The notes: generated from the sequence alone by a model not told the origin. DNA of 64,000 nt from Nitrospiraceae bacterium (GCA_035623075.1 DASPUC010000030.1:1-64000), one strand, 5' to 3'; positions 51,005 to 60,672 are shown, numbered from the stretch's first letter. Program-made: numbers and translations.

Positions 51005-52300
51005 ATGCGCATCAGACACCGCTTAGCCGTCGGACTTTTTCTCGCCATCGTGGTAGCCGTCAATGGCCTGTACCATGGGTCCGCGATTGCGCAGAAGGCT
51101 GACGGTCAGGCACCGGCCGACTGGATAGCAGAGATCGAAAAAGTCTTCATTCGGTCGGAAGACTGCAAACAGTGTCATGACCGGCACTATGAAGAATGGA
51201 AGGGCATGCGGGAGCAGACGCCCGATCTGAAGACGTTCGGTCGGGTCGATGCCGCGCTGCTGCACGGCACCTCGCTGGAGTCTCCGGTATTCCGCACCGT
51301 CCTGGGTGTCTGGATGCAGACGAATCCGACCGCCGAGGAGCGGCGTCGCTGCCTGTCCTGCCACGTGCCTTCCACGACGGTATTTCCGCAGCATGCTGAA
51401 AAAATTGTCGGGCAGGTGTTAGCTGGAAAACCAAAGATCGAAGGGATCGGCTGCGCCTCCTGCCATTTGATCAAGCAAGTTGAGTCGGCGCCGAGTCCTC
51501 CTCCAACGTTCAAAATTGAGCCAGGGAAGATGATCTACGGCCCGTACAAAGATCCGGAAGAGAATCTCGTCCACCCGGCCACGCAATCCGACCTCTTCCG
51601 CGGCGCAAACTACTGCGCCTCCTGTCATTTCGATAAGGTCAAGGACGTGACGCAGAAGGATATTCCGGGAGAAATTCTGCAAGGTACGATCTGCCAGGAT
51701 TGCCACATGGAGCCGTCGACCGGCAGTTCGACGTCCAAACGCGGCGCGATGACGCGATCCATCGGCCGGCATTGGTTCCGTGGCGTCGTGATTCCCGGCA
51801 TTCTGCTCAAGAACAGAAATCTTCAGGCGGAATGGATGCCGCGTGTCGACATCGATGCGACCAAATCCGCCTCGGGTGTCGAAGGCAAGGCCTTGGTCAA
51901 AGTGGGAAGCCTGCCCCACAGTTTTCCGGACGGTGATCCGGTCTTGAAGCAATTCTTCCTCACGATCACGGTCAAAGACGCTCAAGGCAAGGTCTTGAGT
52001 CAGGAGACGAAGCAATTTGGACTGCCCTACGACAAGATTCTGCGCGGGCCGATTCCCGATCCGTTCATCAAAGGCGGAAATACAAGAAAGGTCCCGTTCT
52101 CACAAGCAATCCCTGCCGGGGCCACGGCGGCGACGGTCGAGGCTGTCCTGAGTTATGCCTTGATCCCAACGCCGGATGCTGCATTGCGCGACAAGTATCT
52201 GGCGACACTGGCGAACGACAAAGAACGGGATGCGGCAAAGAACATTCTCGACGACTATACCCAACCGCGTGTGCTGACCTATCGAGCCAAAACCTTGTAG
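51005..52300 (+). CDS. Exported pentahaem cytochrome c (copy 1)
   Basis: 431 residues with a signal peptide. Five haem motifs occur in order: CKQCH, CLSCH, CASCH, CASCH and CQDCH, all in the first half (about residues 54 to 237). A beta-rich C-terminal domain (EFFLTITVKDAQGK-type and later YALIPTP) follows. The order and the spacing match the cytochrome c554/multihaem family used in nitrogen-cycle respiration. The twin gene starts 22 bp later and shares CHLIKQV, GPYKD and a related C-terminal domain. It is a likely periplasmic electron carrier for the NXR-type system. Confidence 0.85.
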   Translation: MRIRHRLAVGLFLAIVVAVNGLYHGSAIAQKADGQAPADWIAEIEKVFIRSEDCKQCHDRHYEEWKGMREQTPDLKTFGRVDAALLHGTSLESPVFRTVLGVWMQTNPTAEERRRCLSCHVPSTTVFPQHAEKIVGQVLAGKPKIEGIGCASCHLIKQVESAPSPPPTFKIEPGKMIYGPYKDPEENLVHPATQSDLFRGANYCASCHFDKVKDVTQKDIPGEILQGTICQDCHMEPSTGSSTSKRGAMTRSIGRHWFRGVVIPGILLKNRNLQAEWMPRVDIDATKSASGVEGKALVKVGSLPHSFPDGDPVLKQFFLTITVKDAQGKVLSQETKQFGLPYDKILRGPIPDPFIKGGNTRKVPFSQAIPAGATAATVEAVLSYALIPTPDAALRDKYLATLANDKERDAAKNILDDYTQPRVLTYRAKTL

Positions 52301-52322
52301 CGGCAACGTAAGGAGAAGCGGC

Positions 52323-53567
52323 GTGATCGTCAGTCAATCTCGACGTGTGAGAGTTGCGGTAGGAACCGCCATCGTGCTGTCTCTGCTGGTCGGTGGACAT
52401 CTGGTTTCGACCGGTCTTTTTGCACAAGAACCGGCCAAGTCTCAGGCGACCGTCGAGAAGGCCTTTCCCAATTCGAGCAAGTGCAAGCGGTGTCACGAGC
52501 GGGTGTTCGAGGAGTGGGAAACGTCGCCCCTCTCCCGCTCGATTCATTCCCCGGCCTTCCGTACGGCCCTCGATGAATATGTCCAGTTTTCTGGAGGGAA
52601 GGACAACGCCCTCTGTTTTCGCTGCCACGCGCCGCATGTCCGCGAGTTTCCCGATCATGCCAAGCTTTTTCTCGATCAAGTCAAATCCGGCGAGCCGGCG
52701 ATCGATGGAGTGGCTTGCGCGCAGTGCCATTTGATCAAACAGGTCGATCGCGCCAAACACCCGCCGGAACCAAAATACGACGTCGGGAGCAAGGTGCTCT
52801 ATGGGCCGTATAAGGATTTCGTGCAGAACCTGGCACATCAATCGATGGATCTGGATCTGTTCCGCAAATCGGATCTCTGTCTGAACTGTCATCAATCAGT
52901 GCCGAGTGCGGCGAATCTGGGAAAGACCAACGATCTCCTGGGTAATTGGGACCAGAGTAAAGCGGTGAAGTCGGGCAAGGAATGCCAATCGTGCCACATG
53001 CCGGAGCAGATCGGGGAGTCGGCGAACGGCGAGAGCAAGCGCAAAGTCGCCAACCATACCTTTCCCGGCCGCATCGGCAAGTTGCGGCAGGAAGCGGCCA
53101 AGCTAGACGTCCAAACAAAGATCGACGGCGACAAGACGACGCTGACCGTCAAGGTTCAAAGCCTGGTTCCGCACAATTTGCCCACGACTCATCCGGCCTG
53201 GGCCAGTGTGGTGTTGGATCTCGATATCAAAGGCAAGAACCTCAAGACCGTCTTTACCGACAAGCGCGTCTACGGACGGGTCTATCAGGATGCCAAGGGC
53301 CAGAAGACGAACTTCGATTTCGAGGCGGTGAAGGTGGTGGAGGATACGGTCCTGAAGCCGGAAGAAACGCGCGTCGAAACCTTCACTTTCCCGACGCCCA
53401 AGGACACGAAGAGCTTCGATGTGGAGATCTCGCTCAACTATGCTGCTATCAGTGGACCTGCGGCGTTCCTCCAGCGCGTCGAAGCTGAATCGCCTAAGGG
53501 GTCACAGGACCCCGTGTTCCAACCGATTACTATCGTCAAATATACCGAGAACATTCCGATTAAATAA
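52323..53567 (+). CDS. Exported pentahaem cytochrome c (copy 2)
   Basis: 414 residues from a GTG with AAGGAG at 52310. A signal peptide ends near GLFAQEP. Five haem motifs: CKRCH, CFRCH, CAQCH, CLNCH and CQSCH, in the same order as in copy 1. The C-terminal half is a beta-sandwich (VKVQSLVPHNLPTTH, then ETRVETFTFPTPKD). Tandem duplication with copy 1 is evident from the shared CHLIKQV and YGPYKD regions. The two may form a heteromeric relay. Confidence 0.85.
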   Translation: MIVSQSRRVRVAVGTAIVLSLLVGGHLVSTGLFAQEPAKSQATVEKAFPNSSKCKRCHERVFEEWETSPLSRSIHSPAFRTALDEYVQFSGGKDNALCFRCHAPHVREFPDHAKLFLDQVKSGEPAIDGVACAQCHLIKQVDRAKHPPEPKYDVGSKVLYGPYKDFVQNLAHQSMDLDLFRKSDLCLNCHQSVPSAANLGKTNDLLGNWDQSKAVKSGKECQSCHMPEQIGESANGESKRKVANHTFPGRIGKLRQEAAKLDVQTKIDGDKTTLTVKVQSLVPHNLPTTHPAWASVVLDLDIKGKNLKTVFTDKRVYGRVYQDAKGQKTNFDFEAVKVVEDTVLKPEETRVETFTFPTPKDTKSFDVEISLNYAAISGPAAFLQRVEAESPKGSQDPVFQPITIVKYTENIPIK

Positions 53568-53574
53568 CAGTTAC

Positions 53575-53672
53575 AAGCAAGAGGCTAGGGGCAAGGGGCG
53601 AGAGGCCCGGAGCGGGGAGTCTCGCGCGAAGATCCTATCCCTCTCACCACTAGCCTCATGCCACTCGCCCGC
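53575..53672. repeat. Intergenic AGGCTAGGGGCAAGG-type palindromic repeat
   Basis: GAGGCTAGGGGCAAGGGGCG at 53581 pairs with the inverse sequence between 53641 and 53670 (CTCTCACCACTAGCCTCATG, then CCACTCGCCC). It forms a long imperfect hairpin after the second cytochrome gene and may end transcription. It is a third repeat family distinct from those at 12941 and 32213. Confidence 0.5.
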
Positions 53673-53675
53673 GGG

Positions 53676-54020
53676 TCACTCAAAAATGATGCGTGATCCC
53701 GGAGACTTCATCTTAAAGATTTGGAGGGCGGAGTAGATGCCCTTGGCTGGATGATTCAGGATGAGACGGGAATTTGTGATGTGAGTGTCGATGAGTTCGT
53801 ATTGCCCACCGCTGTAGTAAATATCACAGTCGTCGATCTGACAGCTTTTATACACGTGATTGTCCAACGCCAGCTTCGCTTTGCTGAAGGTCTGTCCATC
53901 AATAATAATATAGTTCGGTTCTAAGCCCATCTCGCGGCTCTCTGAGTCGCCGCGCACTATAGCAAAGTCGATTATTGGCGTAAACCGGCTTTCCTCTGAG
54001 GCCGGATGGGCCAGGTTCAA
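53676..54020 (-). CDS. Small conserved hypothetical protein (- strand)
   Basis: 114 residues if the ATG at 54020 is used, or 84 from the ATG at 53930 (MGLEPNYIIIDG), which looks the better core. The pattern YIIIDGQTFSKAKLALDN, then HVYKSCQIDDCDIYYSGG and YELIDTHITNSRLI resembles short beta-helix-like hypothetical proteins where each strand repeats. No signal peptide. Its function is unknown. It lies at the edge of an AT-richer stretch and is convergent with the cytochrome genes. Confidence 0.5.
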   Translation of the reverse strand: MNLAHPASEESRFTPIIDFAIVRGDSESREMGLEPNYIIIDGQTFSKAKLALDNHVYKSCQIDDCDIYYSGGQYELIDTHITNSRLILNHPAKGIYSALQIFKMKSPGSRIIFE

Positions 54021-54123
54021 TAACCCATCTAGAACTCATCGCGCAACTCCGCGTAATATCAGGCCGACCGTTATGTGAGAAGAGTAGGTCAACAACAAAC
54101 CCTAGAAGTATGTTCTGCTATCA

Positions 54124-54729
54124 ATGACACAGACTGAGATACTGATAACATCTTTGCTCGTTGTTGTAGCGGCTCGTATCTTCGGCGGGCTCTGGGTCGA
54201 ACAACGCAGACGTTTTCAATGTCTCCAGCAATTAGCAAGTGATTACGGGGGGAAATGCTATCGCGATCCGTCCTTTCTCATAAACTATGTATGCTCCCTT
54301 CGCCATAACGGCCGTGATTACTATGTGACGTATCGTCCCGTACCAGGACAAGGCAGTGATGGTCCGGACCAGTTGCTTTTCGTATGCAAGGTCATCACGC
54401 AATTTACGTTTAGTATCTCTAATGGTGATCGGGCGCCTTGGTGGCAGCGCCTTGGCGGGTCCACTGCAGAAGAATGGCCCCGAGTTCAAGTCTCTGAAAT
54501 GGATTCCCAACTGATTTTTTATACGCCTGAGGAGGAGCGGTTAAGAAAGTGGTTGAAGAATCAGACCGTACGGCAGGCTATTGACCAAATAATGAACGAG
54601 ATGAGTCGAATTAGAGCCATGGGAAATGAGTTACAGATTGGAAAAGAAATTCTGCGCGGCAATACTGACCCTGCAAAGATCAAAGGGTGGATTTCACAGA
54701 TTGATCTACTTGCGGAAAACTTAAAGTGA
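54124..54729 (+). CDS. Orphan membrane-anchored protein
   Basis: 201 residues. One N-terminal helix (ILITSLLVVVAARIFGGLW) is followed by a soluble domain with WWQRLGGST, EEWPRVQVSEM and a helical C-terminus (AIDQIMNEMSRIRAMGNEL). I do not recognise it. Codon use is AT-richer than in the neighbouring respiratory genes, consistent with recent acquisition. No strong Shine-Dalgarno sequence is seen at the ATG. Confidence 0.55.
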   Translation: MTQTEILITSLLVVVAARIFGGLWVEQRRRFQCLQQLASDYGGKCYRDPSFLINYVCSLRHNGRDYYVTYRPVPGQGSDGPDQLLFVCKVITQFTFSISNGDRAPWWQRLGGSTAEEWPRVQVSEMDSQLIFYTPEEERLRKWLKNQTVRQAIDQIMNEMSRIRAMGNELQIGKEILRGNTDPAKIKGWISQIDLLAENLK

Positions 54730-55401
54730 GGTTGCTGAACCCTAAAAATCTGGCTTATCGAACTGGCTAATTCAAAATCAGTTCCTTGTGAGCCGTTAGA
54801 TCGTGACTAGGAACCGCTTGAAATGTCCCGAATCCATAGTGATAGATCCGGAGGGTAATTGAACATTCCAAACTGAAAAAGGCTTGACCAGCGATTGAAA
54901 GCCGCGAATCTGCAATTCGCGGACACCAAGACTCCTTCTTCAGATTTCTTGGACTAAGCAACAGGTACTCAACCTGGAACCCCATGAACCTCTAGGTTTC
55001 GCACTCAATACGCTCGGTACCCTGAAGAATTGTCCAGCGTATCTATCAAGGCTGTACGGGACCTTGCATTGCGACCGGAGAAAAACCCCGCTCTTTAATA
55101 CCGAGAAAATTGTGAGAACCTACCTCTCAGTGGAGATGCCAATTTTTGGCATTTCTAAGCAGAATACGGTATGAGCGCGGTGGGAAATGAGGGATAATGA
55201 TGGGTTGATTTTTCCGAACGCGTTGATTTAGCGTTTGTTTTGAGCGATGGCTCTGGACAAGTCTTCCTGGCATCGAAGGTGCTGATACATGCCCCCATAT
55301 TTATTAAGGTCGTAATCTATGCACGTGTCTCAGGGTTTATAGAGCGGACAACAGAACAAACCACGGACTGTCAGAGAGGCACCAATAAGGGTGGCAGAGT
55401 A
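54730..55401. other. Gene-poor, AT-richer stretch
   Basis: 672 bp with no supported gene. A 72-codon frame on the - strand (54767-54985) has no ribosome site and was not accepted. It holds the palindrome at 55136-55152 and the long leader of the pilin gene. No promoter could be fixed with confidence. Confidence 0.5.
55136..55152. promoter_or_regulatory. 17-bp palindrome, possible operator upstream of pilin gene
   Basis: ATGCCAA and TTGGCAT are perfect inverses separated by TTT. It lies about 250 bp upstream of the pilin start. It could be a binding site or a small hairpin. Confidence 0.4.
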
Positions 55402-55932
55402 ATGAGTAAGCAGTTGAAGGCACAAAAGGGGTTTACCCTGATTGAATTGATGATCGTGGTCGCGATCATCGGGATTTTGGCGGCCATTGCCGTCCCGAAC
55501 TTCTTGGCCTACCAGGCCCGGTCCCGCCAGGCTGAAGCTAGGACCAACCTGGGCGGGGTGTTCGTGTCGGAGACGGCGTGGTTCGGGGAGAACAACTTCT
55601 ACTCGAACTTTGCCACGATCGGTTTTAACGTGGCCTCCGACAGCAACCGTTACACGTACCGAAGCCCGAATGTCACAGGAACAGCTGCCTCAACAGATGC
55701 CCAAGGCCTAGATATGTTCGCCAGCCTTGCAGGCTCGTCGACGGTTGGGGGAACAATTCAGCCGGAACAGGCGGTCGGGCCTGCAAGCGGTGCTGTGGTA
55801 CCGGCTGCTGGTGTCGCCGGTTCGTTCACCGCGACGGCCAATGGGAACATCGACGGCGATCCGACGGTCGATAAATGGAGCCTGAATGACATTAAGCAGC
55901 TCGTCAACCAGATCAATGATGTGACTGGCTAA
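55402..55932 (+). CDS. pilA: Type IV major pilin-like protein
   Basis: 176 residues from the ATG at 55402, with AAGGGTGGC upstream. The prepilin leader [10 protein letters not shown] is followed by the cleavage and helix motif [20 protein letters not shown], with Glu at position 5 after cleavage. The C-terminal part is Gly/Ala rich and ends [14 protein letters not shown]. No Cys pair is seen, unlike many pilins that have a disulfide loop. It is alone: no pilB, pilC or pilD gene is near. Role: attachment, motility or DNA uptake; a biofilm lifestyle fits. Confidence 0.9.
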   Translation: MSKQLKAQKGFTLIELMIVVAIIGILAAIAVPNFLAYQARSRQAEARTNLGGVFVSETAWFGENNFYSNFATIGFNVASDSNRYTYRSPNVTGTAASTDAQGLDMFASLAGSSTVGGTIQPEQAVGPASGAVVPAAGVAGSFTATANGNIDGDPTVDKWSLNDIKQLVNQINDVTG

Positions 55933-56345
55933 ATGATCCTCAGCGCGTAGTAATCTGGCGGTCGGCAGCATCAGGGTTTCAAATCCCTCCCCCCTCCGTC
56001 GTCAAAGCTCGGGCCACTGTGCTCTACTCCACCTTGTAACTTTCCTATCTGAATCCGTGTCATAGCATCGCACATTCACCCAGGGCACGATAGACCGATC
56101 CACCTCGGGTCCTCAGAGGCCGTGAGTGAGCCTCCCCGCGCATGAGGTTGATCAGGAGTCCCTCTCGATTTTGTGTTGCACCTCCGCACGTAGCTGTATA
56201 GAATGACCAGACTTTTCGGCTAGTTAGCTTCTGCTGAATCAGCACCACCCTGCGGTTTTCCCTCTTGATTAATGTACTTTAATGAGGGAAACCAAGGCGA
56301 ACTGTGCGATATAAAAAGCCCCTCAACCTGTAGGAGGAGACTCTC
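55933..56345. other. Intergenic stretch without a supported gene
   Basis: 413 bp between pilin and pyrophosphatase genes. Apart from the inverted repeat at 56257-56291 I see no gene, terminator or RNA in it. Confidence 0.5.
56257..56291. promoter_or_regulatory. Inverted repeat upstream of pyrophosphatase gene
   Basis: TTTCCCTC (56257-56264) and GAGGGAAA (56284-56291) are perfect inverses, with an inner ATTAA/TTAAT pair. No T-run follows. It lies 55 bp before the gene and may be an operator or an mRNA-end hairpin. Confidence 0.4.
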
Positions 56346-58403
56346 GTGAGCGACTCAGCGATTGTGACGTTTGCATTGATAGCAGCCGTGGCCGGCATTG
56401 CCTATGGCCTGTACTTGGCCATGTGGGTGTTCAAGCTCGACGCCGGCAACGCGAAAATGCAGGAAATTTCCAAGGCGATTCAGGAGGGGGCTAGCGCCTA
56501 CATGAATCGTCAATACAAAACCGTCGGCATCGTGGCGGCCGTTTTGTTCGTGATCCTGTGGGGGGCAGGCGCCTTCTCTGACAAATTCGGTATGCTGACG
56601 GCGGTCGGATTCCTCGTCGGTGCCGGTGCCTCGGCGATCGCCGGTTATGTCGGTATGATCATCGCGGTTCGCGCGAATGTGCGAACTGCGCAAGCAGCGC
56701 ATGATGGGCTGAACGCCGCGCTCACCGTGGCCTTTCGCGGAGGGGCGGTGACCGGCCTCTTGCTTATCGGCCTGGGATTGCTGGCCATCACCAGCTTCTA
56801 TATGATCGCGGCTCAATTCGCAGGGCAAGAAAAAGCAATCCATGCATTGTTGAGCCTCGGGTTCGGCGGCAGCTTGATCTCTGTGTTTGCCCGTGTCGGC
56901 GGCGGCATCTACACCAAAGCGGCGGACGTGGGCGCCGACCTGGTCGGTAAAGTGGAAGCGGGGATTCCAGAAGACGATCCACGGAATCCGGCAGTCATCG
57001 CGGACAACGTGGGCGACAACGTTGGTGACTGCGCCGGAATGGCGGCGGACCTCTTTGAAACTTACGCCGTCACGACGGTCGCGGCGATGGTGCTCGCCTT
57101 TACTCTGTTCAAAGGTCAGAGCTCACCGGTTCTCTATCCCCTGGCTCTGGGTGCGGTGACCATCTTTGCGACAATCATTGGCATTCTGTTCGTGAAGGTG
57201 AGCCCGGGCGGTGAGATTATGCCGGCACTGTACAAGGGGCTTTTTGTGGCTGGCGGTCTCGCGGCCGTGGCCTTCTTCCCGATTACGACAAAAATCATGG
57301 ACGGTGTCGGGGGCGTGAGCGGCGTGAGCTATTACATTGCCGCACTGCTTGGTTTAGTTGTGACCTTGGCCTTGGTATTTATTACCGATTACTACACGTC
57401 CAAGAACTACGCGCCGGTGAAGGATATTGCCAAGGCTAGCGAGACTGGTCATGCGACCAACATCATTGCAGGCCTTGCGGTGGGGATGCAGGCGACATCA
57501 GCTCCGGTGGTCGTGATTGCCGCCGCGATTCTGGGAAGCTACTGGATTTGCGGAGGCGCGGCCTCAGGCGGCCTGTATGGTGTCGCCGTAGCTGCCGTGT
57601 CGATGCTGTCGATGGCTGGGATCGTCGTGGCGATCGATGCCTATGGTCCGATCACAGACAATGCCGGTGGAATCGCTGAAATGTCGCACCTGGGCAAAGA
57701 AGTGCGGAATATTACAGACCCGTTGGATGCAGTCGGCAATACGACAAAGGCGGTAACAAAAGGGTATGCGATCGGGTCGGCTGGTTTGGCGGCGATTGTG
57801 CTCTTCGCGGAGTACGCGCGAGAGGTGTCCGCGCATGGTTCGGGATCAGCGGCATTTGACTTATCCGACCCGCGAGTGATCGTGGGGCTGTTCCTTGGGG
57901 GCATGCTGCCGTTCTTGTTTGGCGCGCTTTGTATGAAGGCTGTCGGGCAGGCTGGTGGTTTGATTGTCGAAGAAGTGCGGCGGCAGTTTAGGACGATCAA
58001 AGGCATCATGGAAGGGACGGGAAAGCCGGAGTATGGAACCTGCGTAGACATCGTCACGCAAGCGGCCATCAAGAAGATGATGGTCCCCGGGTTGATTCCG
58101 GTTTTATCTCCGATCCTCGTCGGCGTTATTCTTGGGCCCCAGGCGCTCGGTGGCATGCTTGTGGGCAGCATCGTCACTGGACTGTTCGTCGCGATCTCAA
58201 TGACAAGCGGCGGCGGTGCATGGGACAACGCGAAAAAATTCATCGAAGAGCAGGGGAAAAAAGGTAGCGAGACGCACAAGGCCGCAGTGACTGGCGACAC
58301 AGTGGGTGATCCCTACAAGGACACCGCCGGGCCGGCGGTCAATCCGATGATTAAAGTCATTAATATCGTCGCGCTGCTCATCGTGTCGCTGATCGTGAGA
58401 TAG
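56346..58403 (+). CDS. hppA: Membrane-bound proton-translocating pyrophosphatase
   Basis: 685 residues from a GTG with AGGAGGA upstream. About 15-16 membrane helices. The active-site motifs are [37 protein letters not shown] and [13 protein letters not shown], and a second set near the end ([15 protein letters not shown]). The sequence [17 protein letters not shown] carries Lys where potassium-dependent enzymes have Ala, so this is probably the K+-independent, H+-pumping type. It recovers energy from pyrophosphate, useful for an energy-limited chemolithotroph. Confidence 0.95.
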   Translation: MSDSAIVTFALIAAVAGIAYGLYLAMWVFKLDAGNAKMQEISKAIQEGASAYMNRQYKTVGIVAAVLFVILWGAGAFSDKFGMLTAVGFLVGAGASAIAGYVGMIIAVRANVRTAQAAHDGLNAALTVAFRGGAVTGLLLIGLGLLAITSFYMIAAQFAGQEKAIHALLSLGFGGSLISVFARVGGGIYTKAADVGADLVGKVEAGIPEDDPRNPAVIADNVGDNVGDCAGMAADLFETYAVTTVAAMVLAFTLFKGQSSPVLYPLALGAVTIFATIIGILFVKVSPGGEIMPALYKGLFVAGGLAAVAFFPITTKIMDGVGGVSGVSYYIAALLGLVVTLALVFITDYYTSKNYAPVKDIAKASETGHATNIIAGLAVGMQATSAPVVVIAAAILGSYWICGGAASGGLYGVAVAAVSMLSMAGIVVAIDAYGPITDNAGGIAEMSHLGKEVRNITDPLDAVGNTTKAVTKGYAIGSAGLAAIVLFAEYAREVSAHGSGSAAFDLSDPRVIVGLFLGGMLPFLFGALCMKAVGQAGGLIVEEVRRQFRTIKGIMEGTGKPEYGTCVDIVTQAAIKKMMVPGLIPVLSPILVGVILGPQALGGMLVGSIVTGLFVAISMTSGGGAWDNAKKFIEEQGKKGSETHKAAVTGDTVGDPYKDTAGPAVNPMIKVINIVALLIVSLIVR

Positions 58404-58586
58404 CGCAGCGTGCCTCTCGTTCAAGCATGATTCGGTTGTATGGTCTTCGAGAAACGTTTCGTGAGAGACAGTTCGCGTTTTTCACCCTTGGCTTGACGGC
58501 TGAAAGAACCGTGGGGTATGGTGATCGTACGGGATCAGGTGGTTGGCTGATCCACGAGAGTTCCCAGATCCACGGGAGGTGCTCGG

Positions 58587-58784
58587 ATGGAGAAACAAGA
58601 ACGCAAGCAGGAACCCAGGCGAGAGCCGCAGTCGAAAGACGACGTCAAGGCTAATCCCAAAGTCGTCGAGGCCGGCAAGAAAATCAAGGAAGACATCGAT
58701 AAACTCGTCGACGAAATCGACGACGTCCTCGAAAAGAACGCGGAAGAATTCGTCAAGAACTACGTCCAAAAAGGGGGAGAGTAA
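58587..58784 (+). CDS. pup: Prokaryotic ubiquitin-like protein Pup
   Basis: 65 residues with GGGAGG at 58575. The N-terminus is very polar (KQERKQEPRREPQSKDD), and the C-terminus is the Pup hallmark: NAEEFVKNYVQKGGE, with the final GGE. Ending in Glu, it needs no deamidation before the ligase PafA can attach it to a Lys of target proteins. A central helix (AGKKIKEDIDKLVDEIDDVL) is the proteasome-ATPase binding region. No mpa, dop, pafA or prcBA gene is in the window, so it is separated from its partners here. Pup is best known in Actinobacteria; its presence here suggests old transfer. Confidence 0.9.
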   Translation: MEKQERKQEPRREPQSKDDVKANPKVVEAGKKIKEDIDKLVDEIDDVLEKNAEEFVKNYVQKGGE

Positions 58785-58818
58785 CCGTCGATCGGACGGT
58801 CCTCTTCCCCTTCTTCTT
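58784..58818 (+). terminator. Weak terminator after pup
   Basis: ACCGTC (58784-58789) and GACGGT (58795-58800) form a short stem overlapping the stop codon, followed by a pyrimidine-rich tail (CCTCTTCCCCTTCTTC). Confidence 0.45.
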
Positions 58819-58971
58819 TTCTCGCAACCTCCGAGTGGTTTCGCTTCGCATCCACGCAGTCCTTTATCTCCATAGCCGCTGGTTTGACAAAGCCCGAGCG
58901 AACTTATAGTATCCCCTTAATTCTCAGACAGTTACGTTGCTTCGAGCCTCAGGCCCCTTCGTGAGGTCAAG

Positions 58972-60669
58972 ATGAAGCCCAAGCTCTGGGTCTTCCGCGA
59001 TATCGATCCATCTCAGCGGGCGAATTTGGTCCGTGCCCTCTCGATCGCTCCCGCAACCGCGTCATTGCTTCTCGCGCGCGGTGTGACCACGCCGGACCAG
59101 GCGACCGAGTGGCTCTCTCATCGGCTGCCGCACGATCCGTTGCTCATTCCTGACATGGAGCCAGCCGTCGAGCGGCTCCATCGAGCGGTTACGACCTACG
59201 AGCCGGTCTGTTTTTACGGCGACTATGATGTCGATGGGATTACGGCCACCAGTGTCTATCTGTCGTTCTTCGGCGGGTTGGGAGCCAACGTCCGTGCCTA
59301 TGTTCCGCATCGTCTCCGTGAAGGGTATGGACTCAATGCCGGTGCGATTCAACGGCTGCGTGATGAGGGGATTACGCTGTTGGTGACGTCGGATTGCGGG
59401 ACGACTGCCCATCGAGAAGTGGGGTTGGCTGGCCAATTGGGTATGGATGTGATCATCACCGATCACCATCAATCCGACGAGCAATTGCCGTCGGCCATGG
59501 CAGTCCTCAATCCGCATCGCGGCGATGCGCGCTATCCGTTTCGAGGCCTGTGCTCCGCCGCGCTGGCGTATAAGGTGGCGCAGGCGTATCAGCGGCGCTA
59601 CGGCCAAGCCGGCGTGCTGTTGGAGTCATTGCTTGACCTTGTCGCGTTGGCCACTATTGCGGATGTCGTCCCGTTGCAGGATGAGAATCGAGGGTTCGTT
59701 CGGGAGGGCCTCGCCCAATTGACGAGAGGAGCCCGCTGCGGTGTACGGGCATTGAAGCAGGTGGCTGGGGTGACACGTGATTGCACGGCGGAGACCATCG
59801 CTTTCAAGCTCGCGCCGCGCATTAACGCCGCCGGGCGGTTGGATGATGCAATGTTAGGGGTACGGTTGCTGACCACTGAATCACCATCTGAAGCGCAGTG
59901 CTTGGCGGATAAGCTCGAACGACTCAATCGGGAACGGCAACAGATTGAGGCCGATATCATGGCCGAAGCCTTGACAGTGTTGAAAAACCAGGAGTTGATG
60001 CCGGCGATCGTGGTGGCGTCGCGTCGATGGCATCTAGGTGTGGTCGGGATTGTCGCCTCACGTCTGGTCGAACGGTTCCAGCGCCCCGCGATTGTCATGG
60101 CCGTGAACGAGCAGGGGATCGGGAAGGGATCGGCTCGCACGATCGGTGAGTTCGACCTCTACAAAGGATTGGCTGCCTGTCGGGATGTCGTGGAGGCGTT
60201 TGGCGGCCATCCGAGTGCAGCCGGTGTCACGGTGCGTGAATCCCATCTCGATGAGTTTCGCGCACGCTTCTGTGACGTGGTCGCGGGACGGACAAGCGAT
60301 GCGACCACGATTCCGACGCTGGATGTCGATGCGGAGCTGCGCCTGGACGAGGTGAATCTGCGATTGATGCAGGAGATCGGCGCCCTTCATCCGTTCGGTG
60401 CCGGGAATCCAGAGCCGACCTTTGCCGTGATTCGGCTTGAAGTGATGGACGCGCGCACCGTCGCTGAGAAGCATCTCAAAATGACGGTACGGCAGGGCGG
60501 ATCGCTCCCGTTCGACAGCATCGGATTCGGCATGAAGTCTCTGGGAGAACGAGGCATCTCGTCCCGCGCCCCGGTTGATCTGGCGTTTACACCGGAACTC
60601 AACCGTTGGAACGGCTATGACCGGATTCAGCTCCGCATCCGCGATGTCCGGCCGAGCGTGGTAGAGTGA
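58972..60669 (+). CDS. recJ: Single-stranded-DNA exonuclease RecJ
   Basis: 565 residues. DHH-family motifs: FYGDYDVDGITAT, SDCGTTAHRE and ITDHHQSDEQ (the DHH), and the DHHA1 domain with GGHPSAAGVTV. LAPRINAAGRLDD is also typical of RecJ. The C-terminal OB-like part completes the usual length. It digests 5' ends of single strands in recombination and repair. The gene starts 187 bp after pup and ends 3 bp before the (p)ppGpp synthetase gene. Confidence 0.95.
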   Translation: MKPKLWVFRDIDPSQRANLVRALSIAPATASLLLARGVTTPDQATEWLSHRLPHDPLLIPDMEPAVERLHRAVTTYEPVCFYGDYDVDGITATSVYLSFFGGLGANVRAYVPHRLREGYGLNAGAIQRLRDEGITLLVTSDCGTTAHREVGLAGQLGMDVIITDHHQSDEQLPSAMAVLNPHRGDARYPFRGLCSAALAYKVAQAYQRRYGQAGVLLESLLDLVALATIADVVPLQDENRGFVREGLAQLTRGARCGVRALKQVAGVTRDCTAETIAFKLAPRINAAGRLDDAMLGVRLLTTESPSEAQCLADKLERLNRERQQIEADIMAEALTVLKNQELMPAIVVASRRWHLGVVGIVASRLVERFQRPAIVMAVNEQGIGKGSARTIGEFDLYKGLAACRDVVEAFGGHPSAAGVTVRESHLDEFRARFCDVVAGRTSDATTIPTLDVDAELRLDEVNLRLMQEIGALHPFGAGNPEPTFAVIRLEVMDARTVAEKHLKMTVRQGGSLPFDSIGFGMKSLGERGISSRAPVDLAFTPELNRWNGYDRIQLRIRDVRPSVVE

Positions 60670-60672
60670 TGT

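Noticed and set aside
54767-54985. 72-codon - strand frame in the AT-richer stretch
   Set aside because: No ribosome site, no recognisable domain, low-complexity region; cannot be told from chance.
55153-55401. sigma54-type promoter for the pilin gene
   Set aside because: A GG-GC pair was found upstream at 55148-55161 but the spacing is one base short of the required ten; not convincing.
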